A stretch of DNA of 39,329 nt from Lentisphaerota bacterium (lineage in GTDB: Bacteria; Verrucomicrobiota; Kiritimatiellia; PWTM01): contig VGWF01000027.1 in assembly GCA_016873715.1 (NCBI GenBank), forward strand, positions 1-39,329. Direction: 5' to 3'. Positions 24,594-31,605 of this stretch are shown here, one piece after another (the first letter of the stretch is position 1; each line of letters begins with the position of its first letter). The notes under the pieces are model-generated. The model was not told the origin of the DNA and made no database searches. It saw nothing but the letters and a program-made list of their open reading frames with translations. Made by a program: the position numbers and the translations under genes.

Positions 24594-26200
24594 ATCGGAC
24601 GATCGGGATCGCGGCGGCCGTGGCGGTGGCGGTGGCGGCGGCACTGGGCGCGCCGGGGCTCGCGGGGACGGGGGCGGCCGCGCAGCCGGCGGAGGCGCCC
24701 GCCGCGACGCGGCTGGGGATCAACCTCGCCGGCCCGGCGGACTGGAACAGCGAACTGCCGTTCGTGGATGTCTTCCGCCAGTCGCGCCTGTGGATCAGCC
24801 AGCGGCAGGGGGCGGCGTGGGGCAAGGGGCCGGACCTCGACCTGGACGAGTTCGGCTGGGTGAAGCGGCTGGAGCCCGGATGCTACGCCGAGAGCATGCT
24901 CTGCACGGTCTCCGGCGGGCACTACCCGGCGGGCGTCTACACGGTCCTGTACGAGGGCGAAGGGCGGATCGAGTTCGGCAAGAGCGCAAAGGTGGTCGAG
25001 GCGAAGCCGGGACGGATTCGGATCGACGTCGACTCCTCGAAGGGCGGCTTCTCCGTGCAGATCAGGGAGACGAACACCGCCAACCCCGTCCGCGACATCC
25101 GCGTCCTCATGCCCGGGTTCGAGACGACGTGGGAAAAGGCCCCGTTTCACCCCGCGTTCCTCGCGCGGTGGAAGGGCTTCGCGTGTTTCCGCTTCATGGA
25201 CTGGATGCACACCAACGGCTCCGAGATCCGCACGTGGGCCGACCGCCCGACGCTCCGCCACGCGACCTTCTCCAAGCGCGGCGTCGCGCTGGAGTGGATG
25301 ATCGAACTGTGCAACCGGCAGAAGGCCGATCCGTGGTTCTGCATGCCTCACCTGGCCGACGACGACTACATCCGACGCTTCGCGCAGATGGTGAAGGAAC
25401 AACTCGACCCGGGGCGGAAGATCTACATCGAATACTCCAACGAAGTCTGGAACGGCCAGTTCCCGCAGAGCCGCTACGCCGGCGAGCAGGGCGTGAAGCT
25501 GGGGCTCGGCCCGAAGGACAAGCCATGGGAGGCCGGCTGGCATTACACGGCGGTCCGGTCGACCGAGATCTTCCGCATCTGGGAGGAGGTCTTCGGCGGG
25601 CACGACCGGTTTGTCCGCGTCCTGCCCGTGCAAACCGGCGTCGGCTCGGTCGCGGACGGCGTCTGCGGCTTCCGCGACGCGGCGAAGCACGCCGACGCGA
25701 TGGCCGTCGCGCCGTACATGAGCTACAGCATCGGGCGCGGGAAGACCGCGGATCTCGGCCCGACCATGCGCGACTGGACCGCGGAGCAGATGCTCGACCA
25801 TTTCGAGAAGACCGGCTTCGCCGGCGCGATGGAGCGCATGGCGAAGGACAAGGCCTCCGCCTCGAAGCACGGCCTCGCGCTCGTCGCCTACGAGGGCGGC
25901 CAGCACATGGTCGCGTTCGTGAAGGACCGCGATCTGACGACGGCCCTGACGAAGACGATGCAGGCCTGCAACCGGCATCCGCGGATGGGCGACCTCTACC
26001 GCCGCTACTTCGCCGAATGGGCGCGGCTCGGCGGCGGAACGTTTGCGCACTTCTCCAGCATCGGCGGATGGAGCAACCACGGCTCGTGGGGCCTCGCCGA
26101 GCATTACGACAGCAAGCCCGCCGACTACCCGAAGCTCGCGGCGACGCTGGAGTGGGCGAAGTCGCTCGGCCAGCCGGTCGATCAGGAGGTCCGCCCATGA
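24590..26200 (+). CDS. Secreted clan GH-A-like glycoside hydrolase of uncertain family
   Basis: 536 residues; ATGA overlap with the previous gene. A long Ala-rich signal peptide ends near residue 32. The N-terminal part (about 40-175) begins RLGINLAGPADWNSELPFVD and looks beta-rich (VYTVLYEGEGRIEFG). The C-terminal part looks like a (beta/alpha)8 barrel. YIEYSNEVWNGQFPQ gives the probable acid/base E285 in the Asn-Glu pattern of clan GH-A, and LALVAYEGGQHM gives the probable nucleophile E435. Similar proteins are often annotated only as cellulose-binding or hypothetical. I cannot assign a CAZy family. Its place between an esterase-like gene and a sulfatase gene supports an endo-hydrolase acting on the same glycan. 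Confidence 0.75.
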   Translation: MNRTIGIAAAVAVAVAAALGAPGLAGTGAAAQPAEAPAATRLGINLAGPADWNSELPFVDVFRQSRLWISQRQGAAWGKGPDLDLDEFGWVKRLEPGCYAESMLCTVSGGHYPAGVYTVLYEGEGRIEFGKSAKVVEAKPGRIRIDVDSSKGGFSVQIRETNTANPVRDIRVLMPGFETTWEKAPFHPAFLARWKGFACFRFMDWMHTNGSEIRTWADRPTLRHATFSKRGVALEWMIELCNRQKADPWFCMPHLADDDYIRRFAQMVKEQLDPGRKIYIEYSNEVWNGQFPQSRYAGEQGVKLGLGPKDKPWEAGWHYTAVRSTEIFRIWEEVFGGHDRFVRVLPVQTGVGSVADGVCGFRDAAKHADAMAVAPYMSYSIGRGKTADLGPTMRDWTAEQMLDHFEKTGFAGAMERMAKDKASASKHGLALVAYEGGQHMVAFVKDRDLTTALTKTMQACNRHPRMGDLYRRYFAEWARLGGGTFAHFSSIGGWSNHGSWGLAEHYDSKPADYPKLAATLEWAKSLGQPVDQEVRP

Positions 26201-27627
26201 AGGCTCCTCACCACGTACCGCACCTGGTCTGCCTGGCCCTGCTCCTTTCGGTCTCGCCCGGCTCCAGCCAGGAAGGCCGGCCGGCGGCGGGCGGGAGGCC
26301 CAACGTCCTCCTCATCATCGCGGACGACCTCAACCGGAGCCTGCCGTGCTACGGACAGACGCTTGTCCGGACGCCGAACGTGGACCGGCTCGCGGCGCGG
26401 GCGGTGCGCTTCGACCGCGCCTACTGCCAGTACCCGGTTTGCAGCCCGTCGCGCGTGTCGTTCCTGAGCGGGCGGCGGCCGGAACAGACGCGGATGTTCG
26501 GCAACGAGGAGGCCTCGCGCACGCCGTCGCTGAAGGACGCCGTGTTCCTGCCGGAGTACTTCAGGCAGAAGGGCTACTTCACCGCGCGCGTCGGCAAGGT
26601 GTTCCACATCGGGCGCGACGTGCCGGAATGCTGGGACGTCACGGAGGAGGGAACGCCGGACGGCAAGGTCATCTACCAGCCCCAGGAGCCGGACAAGCTC
26701 GGCCTGCGGGAGAGCATCGCGCAGGAAGGCAGACTCGACGGCGACACCGGCGAAGGCGGACACTGGTACCGGCTCGCATCGGCCGAGGAGAAGCTGATCG
26801 ATCCGACCACCGCGCGGCGCGTGTCGGAATTGGTCGAGCAGGGAACCGGGAGCGGCAAGCCGTTCTTCATCGCGTGCGGCTTCCGGCGTCCGCATCTCCC
26901 GTGGATGGCGCCGGAGGAGTTCTTCGCGCCCTACGCGCCGGAGACCCTTCCGCTTCCGGTCCGGGGCGACGTGCCGCGGCCCGTGGGTCCGGTGCAAGGA
27001 AAGTCGCCCGCCGCCTCGGACGACTCGCGCCGTGCCGCCCTGCGCGCCTACTTCGCCTGCATCAGTTTCATGGACAAGCAGCTCGGACGCGTGCTCGACA
27101 CGATGGACAGGCTCAAGCTCTGGGACAACACGGTCGTGCTGCTGCTCGGCGACAACGGCTACCACCTCGGCACGCGCGGCGGCTACTGGGGCAAGGGCAC
27201 GCCCTACGAGGAGAGTTGCGGCGTGCCGCTGCTCATCGCCGCGCCCGGCAAAGCGAAGGCGACCGGCTGCAAACGCGTTGTGGAATACGTCGACTTCTAT
27301 CCGACGCTCGTGGACCTCTGCGGCCTGCCCGCGCGCAGCGACCTTGAAGGGCGCAGCCTGAGGCCGTTGCTCGACGATCCCGCCGCGCCGTGGGAGCACG
27401 CCGCGTTCAGCATCAACGCCCGGAACAACCAGCCGTACAATCTCGCCGTCAGCACGGAGCGGTTCCGGTACGTCGAGCACGCCGACGCAAAGAAGCCCGC
27501 CGAACTCTACGATCTTCAAGCCGACCCGCGCGAGTGGTCCGATCTCGCCGGCGCGCCGGAACACGCCGCGACGCTGGATGCGCTGCGGAGGCTGGCGGCG
27601 GAGCATCGGCGGAAGTTCTGGAGGTAG
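26197..27627 (+). CDS. Secreted sulfatase (S1_7-like), last gene of the operon
   Basis: 476 residues, ATGA overlap with the upstream hydrolase. Signal peptide to about residue 24 (LVCLALLLSVSPGSSQ). Formylglycine site C82-S-P-S-R86 in YPVCSPSRVSFLSG. Metal-site D43/D44 in IIADDLNRSLPCYG; the second metal motif is GDNGYHLGTRGGYWGKGTPYEES. Most relatives have His where this protein has Arg in LGTRG (LGEHG is common), which may alter substrate binding. Other family marks: GYFTARVGKVFHIG, CGFRRPHLPWMAPEEFF, YDLQADPREWSDLAG. As the last member of the coupled series it is followed by a 188-base gap, so the operon probably ends here. Confidence 0.92.
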   Translation: MKAPHHVPHLVCLALLLSVSPGSSQEGRPAAGGRPNVLLIIADDLNRSLPCYGQTLVRTPNVDRLAARAVRFDRAYCQYPVCSPSRVSFLSGRRPEQTRMFGNEEASRTPSLKDAVFLPEYFRQKGYFTARVGKVFHIGRDVPECWDVTEEGTPDGKVIYQPQEPDKLGLRESIAQEGRLDGDTGEGGHWYRLASAEEKLIDPTTARRVSELVEQGTGSGKPFFIACGFRRPHLPWMAPEEFFAPYAPETLPLPVRGDVPRPVGPVQGKSPAASDDSRRAALRAYFACISFMDKQLGRVLDTMDRLKLWDNTVVLLLGDNGYHLGTRGGYWGKGTPYEESCGVPLLIAAPGKAKATGCKRVVEYVDFYPTLVDLCGLPARSDLEGRSLRPLLDDPAAPWEHAAFSINARNNQPYNLAVSTERFRYVEHADAKKPAELYDLQADPREWSDLAGAPEHAATLDALRRLAAEHRRKFWR

Positions 27628-27630
27628 GGA

Positions 27631-27819
27631 GTGCAACGCACGCCGGCAAGGCTGACGATCCTCCCCGCCCTGGCGGCCCGAGGCGGCTGGTCCCCGCTGC
27701 GCGACGGACTACCGTCTTGCATCAACGGCGCCGTTGAGCCGATCGCGCGGGCCGTCCGTGAGGCCATCGGACACGTTCTCGCCAATCATCCCATCGCCGG
27801 CCCGGAAAGGAAGCCATGA
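27631..27819 (+). other. Doubtful 62-codon open frame in the gap, with a perfect 14-base palindrome
   Basis: A GTG-started frame runs through the gap and ends by a 4-base overlap (ATGA) with the next gene. Its second half (EPIARAVREAIGHVLANHPI) looks somewhat protein-like, the first half does not. It may be chance or a gene remnant. The same DNA holds a perfect palindrome CAACGGC/GCCGTTG at 27723-27736, which could be an operator for a LacI-like or other dimeric regulator of the downstream gene. No convincing promoter was found. Confidence 0.3.
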
Positions 27820-28979
27820 GATTCCGCCCCCGACCGAACCGAAGGACGTTCCTTCTCCACTGCGCAACCTCGTTCGCCGGCGTCTGCCTTGGGCCGCGGG
27901 TTCAGGCCGCCGAGAGCGTGACGCTGGGGTCGTGGGAGACGGTCGAATTCCCGGGCCGCCCGCCCAAGAGCCGCCGGCTGATGAAGATCAACGCGAGCAA
28001 CGGCGCAGCCGGTTACTCGCGCGCCTGCGCGACGGACCTGAAGAACGCGGCCGCGGCGGCGGGCGATGCGAACCTGCTTGACCACGGGGCGCTGTGGGAG
28101 CGGCTTCGGGCCGCGGGCGTCCCGAAGAGTGAGATTGCGACGCTCGACATCGCGGCGTGGGACCTGCACGCGCGGATGCTCGGGAAACCGCTGCACTCCC
28201 TGCTCGGGACGAAGCGAACGAAGGTCCTCCGCTACGGCGACGTGCGCGGGCAGCAGCCGGGATTTGCGCCGCAGGCCTACGCCGACGGCGTTGCCCGATA
28301 CCTCGAGCGTACCGGGCTGCGAGCGACGAAGCTCCACTTCCCCGGCGCCATGGGCACGCCGGAGAGCGTTCCGTTCGCGACGGTCCTCGACACGCTGCGG
28401 GCCGTGCGCAGGGCGGTCGGCGCGGACGCGATCCTTGCGTGGGACCCGTACCCCGGCTCGGCGGAGTCGGCGACCCCCTCGGTGGATGAGGCAAAGCAGA
28501 TCCTGGCTTTGATGGACGAACTCGGCTACGCGTGGATCGAGGGCCCGCTGCCGCCGGTGCCGTTCGAGACGCAGATCCCGAAGTACGCGGAGCTGGTGAA
28601 GTCCGGCGCGAAGTTGCGCATCCAGGCCGAGGGGCCGGGCTCGCCGGTCGGCGACGGCACCGGCTTCGACGACATGAAGCGGTGGACGGACGCCGGCGCG
28701 ATCACCCAGTGCTCCACCGACGCCTACATCCACACCGGCGTGACCAACTGCCTGCGGATCCTCGAATACGCCAGGGCGCACCCGCCGCTGGTGGTCAACC
28801 TGCACTGGGCCTGGGCGCCGCACGCGCACCTCGCCATGGCGTCGGACGAGGCGACCATGCCGCTGGTCGAGTTCCCGATGGGCGAGGACGTGCCGAAGGA
28901 GTTCATGTCCGGCCCTTGGCTTCTCGCCCCCGACTGGCCGGGGATCTACCGGATCGACGGGGGGCAGGAACGCGGGTGA
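27816..28979 (+). CDS. Tat-exported enolase-superfamily protein (mandelate racemase/muconate lactonizing type)
   Basis: 387 residues; GGAAAGGAAG just upstream supports ATG 27816. The N-terminus has a twin-arginine signal, R9-R10-TFLLHC, with a hydrophobic stretch to LGPRVQAAES, so the mature protein is exported folded. The superfamily barrel follows: EIATLDIAAWDLHARMLGKPLHSLLG, then metal ligands D210 (LAWDPYPG), E242 (WIEGPLPP) and E272 (IQAEGPGS). The catalytic strand reads K172-L-H174 rather than the usual KxK, and a second His cluster appears in NLHWAWAPHAH. These enzymes take a proton from the carbon next to a carboxylate, as in acid-sugar dehydratases and epimerases. Enolase-superfamily members are usually cytoplasmic, so export is unusual. 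Substrate unknown; an acidic sugar would fit the surroundings. Confidence 0.85.
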   Translation: MRFRPRPNRRTFLLHCATSFAGVCLGPRVQAAESVTLGSWETVEFPGRPPKSRRLMKINASNGAAGYSRACATDLKNAAAAAGDANLLDHGALWERLRAAGVPKSEIATLDIAAWDLHARMLGKPLHSLLGTKRTKVLRYGDVRGQQPGFAPQAYADGVARYLERTGLRATKLHFPGAMGTPESVPFATVLDTLRAVRRAVGADAILAWDPYPGSAESATPSVDEAKQILALMDELGYAWIEGPLPPVPFETQIPKYAELVKSGAKLRIQAEGPGSPVGDGTGFDDMKRWTDAGAITQCSTDAYIHTGVTNCLRILEYARAHPPLVVNLHWAWAPHAHLAMASDEATMPLVEFPMGEDVPKEFMSGPWLLAPDWPGIYRIDGGQERG

Positions 28980-28995
28980 TCGAACCGGCCCGTCC

Positions 28996-29024
28996 TTTCC
29001 GCCGCGCGGGTTTCGTGCTACACG
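28996..29024 (+). promoter_or_regulatory. Possible promoter of the DoxX/TIM-barrel gene
   Basis: TTTCCG (28996-29001), 17 bases, TACACG (29019-29024), with TG one base upstream of the -10 (29016-29017), making it an extended -10. The leader to ATG 29077 would be about 45 bases and holds GGGAGGA at 29066-29072. Confidence 0.45.
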
Positions 29025-29076
29025 GAGGCCCGGCGCATCGCCGCACCGGATGCGCCGGACCGCGCGGGAGGACCGC

Positions 29077-30564
29077 ATGAGAACGACGATCGTGGTGACG
29101 GTTCTGCGGATGCTCGTCGGCTGGCACTTCCTCTACGAGGGGCTCGCCAAGATCGTGCAGCCCGGCGGCTGGTCCGCCGCAGGCTACCTTCGCATGAGCC
29201 GCTGGTTCGCCGCCCCGCTGTTCCACCACATCGCCGACACGCCGGCGCTGCTGCGCGCGTGCGACCTGTTCAACATGGGAGGGCTGACGCTGATCGGGCT
29301 GGCGCTGATCCTCGGCGTGCTCGTCCGCCCGGCGGCGCTGTGCGGCATCGCAATGCTGGCCTTCTACTACATCGCCCATCCGCCGTTTCTCTCATGGGCG
29401 GCCGAGGGACACTTCCTGTGGATCGACCGCAACGTCGTCGAGGCGGCGGCGCTGGCGGTGATCGCGCTGCTGCCGTCGGCCGACCTCGGCGCGTGGATCG
29501 CCGCGAGGCTGCGGGCCCGCCGCGGCTCGGCGGCCGACGCCGCGACGGTCGCCCTGCCCCCGGCCTCGCAGACCCGGCGCGACCTGCTTCTCCGCCTCGG
29601 CTCGCTGCCGGTGCTCGGCGCATTCGGGTTCGCCTTCCTGCGCAAGCACGGGCCGGTCTGGGAGCGCGAGAACCTGAAGGACCGCGTCGACACCGTCACG
29701 ACCGCCACGGTCAAGGCCTTCGACTTCGCCGACATCAGGGACCTGAAGAAGCCGGTCGACAAGTTCGGGACGATCGGGAAGCTGAAGCTCAGCCGGATGT
29801 TCCTCGGCGGAAACCTGATCGGCGGCTGGGCGCACGCGCGCGACCTGCTCTACGCCGACAAGCTCGTGAAGGCCTACTTCACCGACGACCGCGTCTTCCG
29901 CACCTTCCGCATGGCCGAGGCGTGCGGCATGAACACGATCCTCACCAACCCGGCGCTGATGCGGGTGATCAACGACTACTGGAAGAAGGAGGGCGGCAGG
30001 ATCCAGTTCATCTCCGACTGCGGCCACAAGGACGGCCTGATCCGCGGCGCGGAGGTGTCCGTCGAGCACGGCGCCTGCGCGGTCTACACCCACGGCGGCC
30101 GGTCAGACCAGCTGGCCGCCGGCGGCGCGTTCGGCGAGATCGCCAAGACGCTCGACGCGATGCGCAAGCTCGGCGTTCCCGCGGGGATCGGCGCGCACCG
30201 GCTCGAAACGGTGAAGGGGTGCGTCGAACGCGGCATCATCCCGGACTTCTGGATGAAGACGCTTCACCACACGAAGTACTGGTCCGCCCATCCCGAGGCC
30301 GGCTACTACTCCCACGACAACGTCTGGTGTCTCGACGCCGACGACGTCGTCGCGACCATGGAGTCGCTCGAGCAGCCGTGGATCGCCTTCAAGATCCTCG
30401 CCGCCGGTGCGATCGAGCCGCGCGAGGCCTTCCCCTACGCCTTCCGGAGCGGCGCGGACTTCATCTGCGTCGGAATGTACGATTTCCAGCTCGTCGAGGA
30501 CGTCAACCTCGTGAACACCATCCTCGACGCCCCCATCGAGCGCCGCCGCCCCTGGAGGGCATAG
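29077..30564 (+). CDS. DoxX membrane domain fused to a TIM-barrel-like domain
   Basis: 495 residues from ATG 29077, chosen over ATG 29050 because GGGAGGA lies 4 bases upstream. Residues 1-140 form a DoxX-type four-helix membrane domain: VTVLRMLVGWHFLYEGLAK, LTLIGLALILGVLVRP, LCGIAMLAFYYIAHPPF, VEAAALAVIALLPSADLG. A linker leads to a twin-arginine-like motif R167-R168-DLLLRLG followed by a hydrophobic helix (SLPVLGAFGFAFL), placed in mid-chain. The remainder (about 210-495) resembles a TIM-barrel enzyme: GKLKLSRMFLGGNLIGGWAHARDL, KAYFTDDRVFRTFRMAEACGMNTILT, GIIPDFWMKTLHHTKYW, AFKILAAGAIEPREAF. In Planctomycetes such barrels occur as separate Tat-exported proteins, from memory. The fused product would be a membrane-tethered periplasmic enzyme; activity unknown. 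Confidence 0.8.
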   Translation: MRTTIVVTVLRMLVGWHFLYEGLAKIVQPGGWSAAGYLRMSRWFAAPLFHHIADTPALLRACDLFNMGGLTLIGLALILGVLVRPAALCGIAMLAFYYIAHPPFLSWAAEGHFLWIDRNVVEAAALAVIALLPSADLGAWIAARLRARRGSAADAATVALPPASQTRRDLLLRLGSLPVLGAFGFAFLRKHGPVWERENLKDRVDTVTTATVKAFDFADIRDLKKPVDKFGTIGKLKLSRMFLGGNLIGGWAHARDLLYADKLVKAYFTDDRVFRTFRMAEACGMNTILTNPALMRVINDYWKKEGGRIQFISDCGHKDGLIRGAEVSVEHGACAVYTHGGRSDQLAAGGAFGEIAKTLDAMRKLGVPAGIGAHRLETVKGCVERGIIPDFWMKTLHHTKYWSAHPEAGYYSHDNVWCLDADDVVATMESLEQPWIAFKILAAGAIEPREAFPYAFRSGADFICVGMYDFQLVEDVNLVNTILDAPIERRRPWRA

Positions 30565-30679
30565 ACGCCCGCGGACCGCCACCGCCCGCGTCCTCGCATG
30601 CCCGCTCTTCACGCGGGACGACCGAATCGGGCGGTCGGGGTTGGTCGAACCGTGGACTTCGTAGCGACGCGGCGCCGCT
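30565..30679. other. Convergent intergenic region
   Basis: No gene. Short dyads GACCG...CGGTC (about 30617-30638) and GGTT...AACC (about 30640-30652) are followed by CGTAGCGACGCGGCGCC, which resembles CGTAGCCGTGGCGCC at 34204-34218. These could form weak termination structures between the convergent genes; no T tract is present. Confidence 0.35.
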
Positions 30680-31435
30680 TCAGGATGCCGGGGCCTTGCG
30701 TCCGGCCATCATGAGCCAGTGTCCACGTCGCTTGAAGATCCGTTCCAGAGGTTTCCCCGGCCATGCCGGGAGAGGCATCAATCCGATCGTGGTCACGTCA
30801 ACGTGGGCAAAGCCGACGCGGCGCATCAGGTCCTCGGCCTGGCGGCAGCCCAGGACGCGCACGTGCCCCGAGATCCCGCTGAAGGCGGGGTCGTCCAGCG
30901 CGAGGGCGCCGAGGTCGATGGCGATGTCCTCCCCGGCGTGAAGCCCCAGCGGATTCCCCAGATACCAGCCGCAGGTCTGCTGGAGGGAGAACGGCGTGTA
31001 CCCAAGGACAGCGGCGAGGGTGTTCAACCAACTCGTCAGGTTCTCGGACGTCATGAACGCCCAACCGCCCGGCCGGAGCACGCGAAGAGCCTCGGCCATG
31101 AAGAGCCGGGAGTTGTGGACATGCTCGATCACCTGCGAGGCATGCACGGCGTCAAAGGACCCGTCGGAGAACGGCCATCGGCCGTTGAGGTCAAAGGCCG
31201 ACACCTGGATGCCGCGCGCCCTGGCCTCGGCGGCAAGACCCGGATGGCCCTCCACGCCGCAGAACAACTTCGGCAGCGGATTCAGATACTTGAATAGACG
31301 GCTGCCGTCGCCACATCCGACATCCAGGAGGTGCTCCGGCCGCCTCGCGGCCACGGCCCTCCCGGCCCAGTCATAGGATCGGTCCCCGCTCTCGACATAG
31401 GACCGTCCCACCATTTTCTGCAGGATCGACATCAT
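30680..31435 (-). CDS. Class I SAM-dependent methyltransferase
   Basis: About 251 residues from ATG 31435; a GTG at 31444 and an ATG at 31432 are alternative starts. The SAM-binding motif I is LLDVGCGDGSR (about residues 36-46). It is followed by the acidic CGVEGHPG strand, ISAFDLNGRWPF-like motif II, and FDAVHASQVIEHVHNSRLFMAEALRVLRPGG, the usual methyltransferase type 11 pattern with the IEHV motif. The C-terminal third (FTPFSLQQTCGWYLGNPLGLHAG in outline, then HVRVLGCRQAEDLMRRVGF) is typical of glycan- or lipid-associated methyltransferases. It is the only minus-strand gene near the polysaccharide genes and is divergent from the YfhO-like gene. Substrate unknown; O-methylation of a surface sugar is a guess from context. 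Confidence 0.85.
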   Translation of the reverse strand: MMSILQKMVGRSYVESGDRSYDWAGRAVAARRPEHLLDVGCGDGSRLFKYLNPLPKLFCGVEGHPGLAAEARARGIQVSAFDLNGRWPFSDGSFDAVHASQVIEHVHNSRLFMAEALRVLRPGGWAFMTSENLTSWLNTLAAVLGYTPFSLQQTCGWYLGNPLGLHAGEDIAIDLGALALDDPAFSGISGHVRVLGCRQAEDLMRRVGFAHVDVTTIGLMPLPAWPGKPLERIFKRRGHWLMMAGRKAPAS

Positions 31436-31605
31436 CGCTTCCACCCGCCCCCGGGATGTTGTCCCAACTCAGGGACGGAATACAAGTCGCCATCATCGTA
31501 CCGGGGCAATCCCCCGCTCGAAACCGCCCCTGCTCTCGCCAGCGGCGCCGGGAGCGGTTACCCTCCGAGCTTGTTGAATCCGCCGTTTCCGATGGAGGAC
31601 GACCC

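Noticed and set aside
31456-31605. N-terminal extension of the YfhO-like protein
   Set aside because: Translation of this part is Arg/Pro/Ser-rich and unlike the family; GTG 31606 has a well-placed GGAGG.
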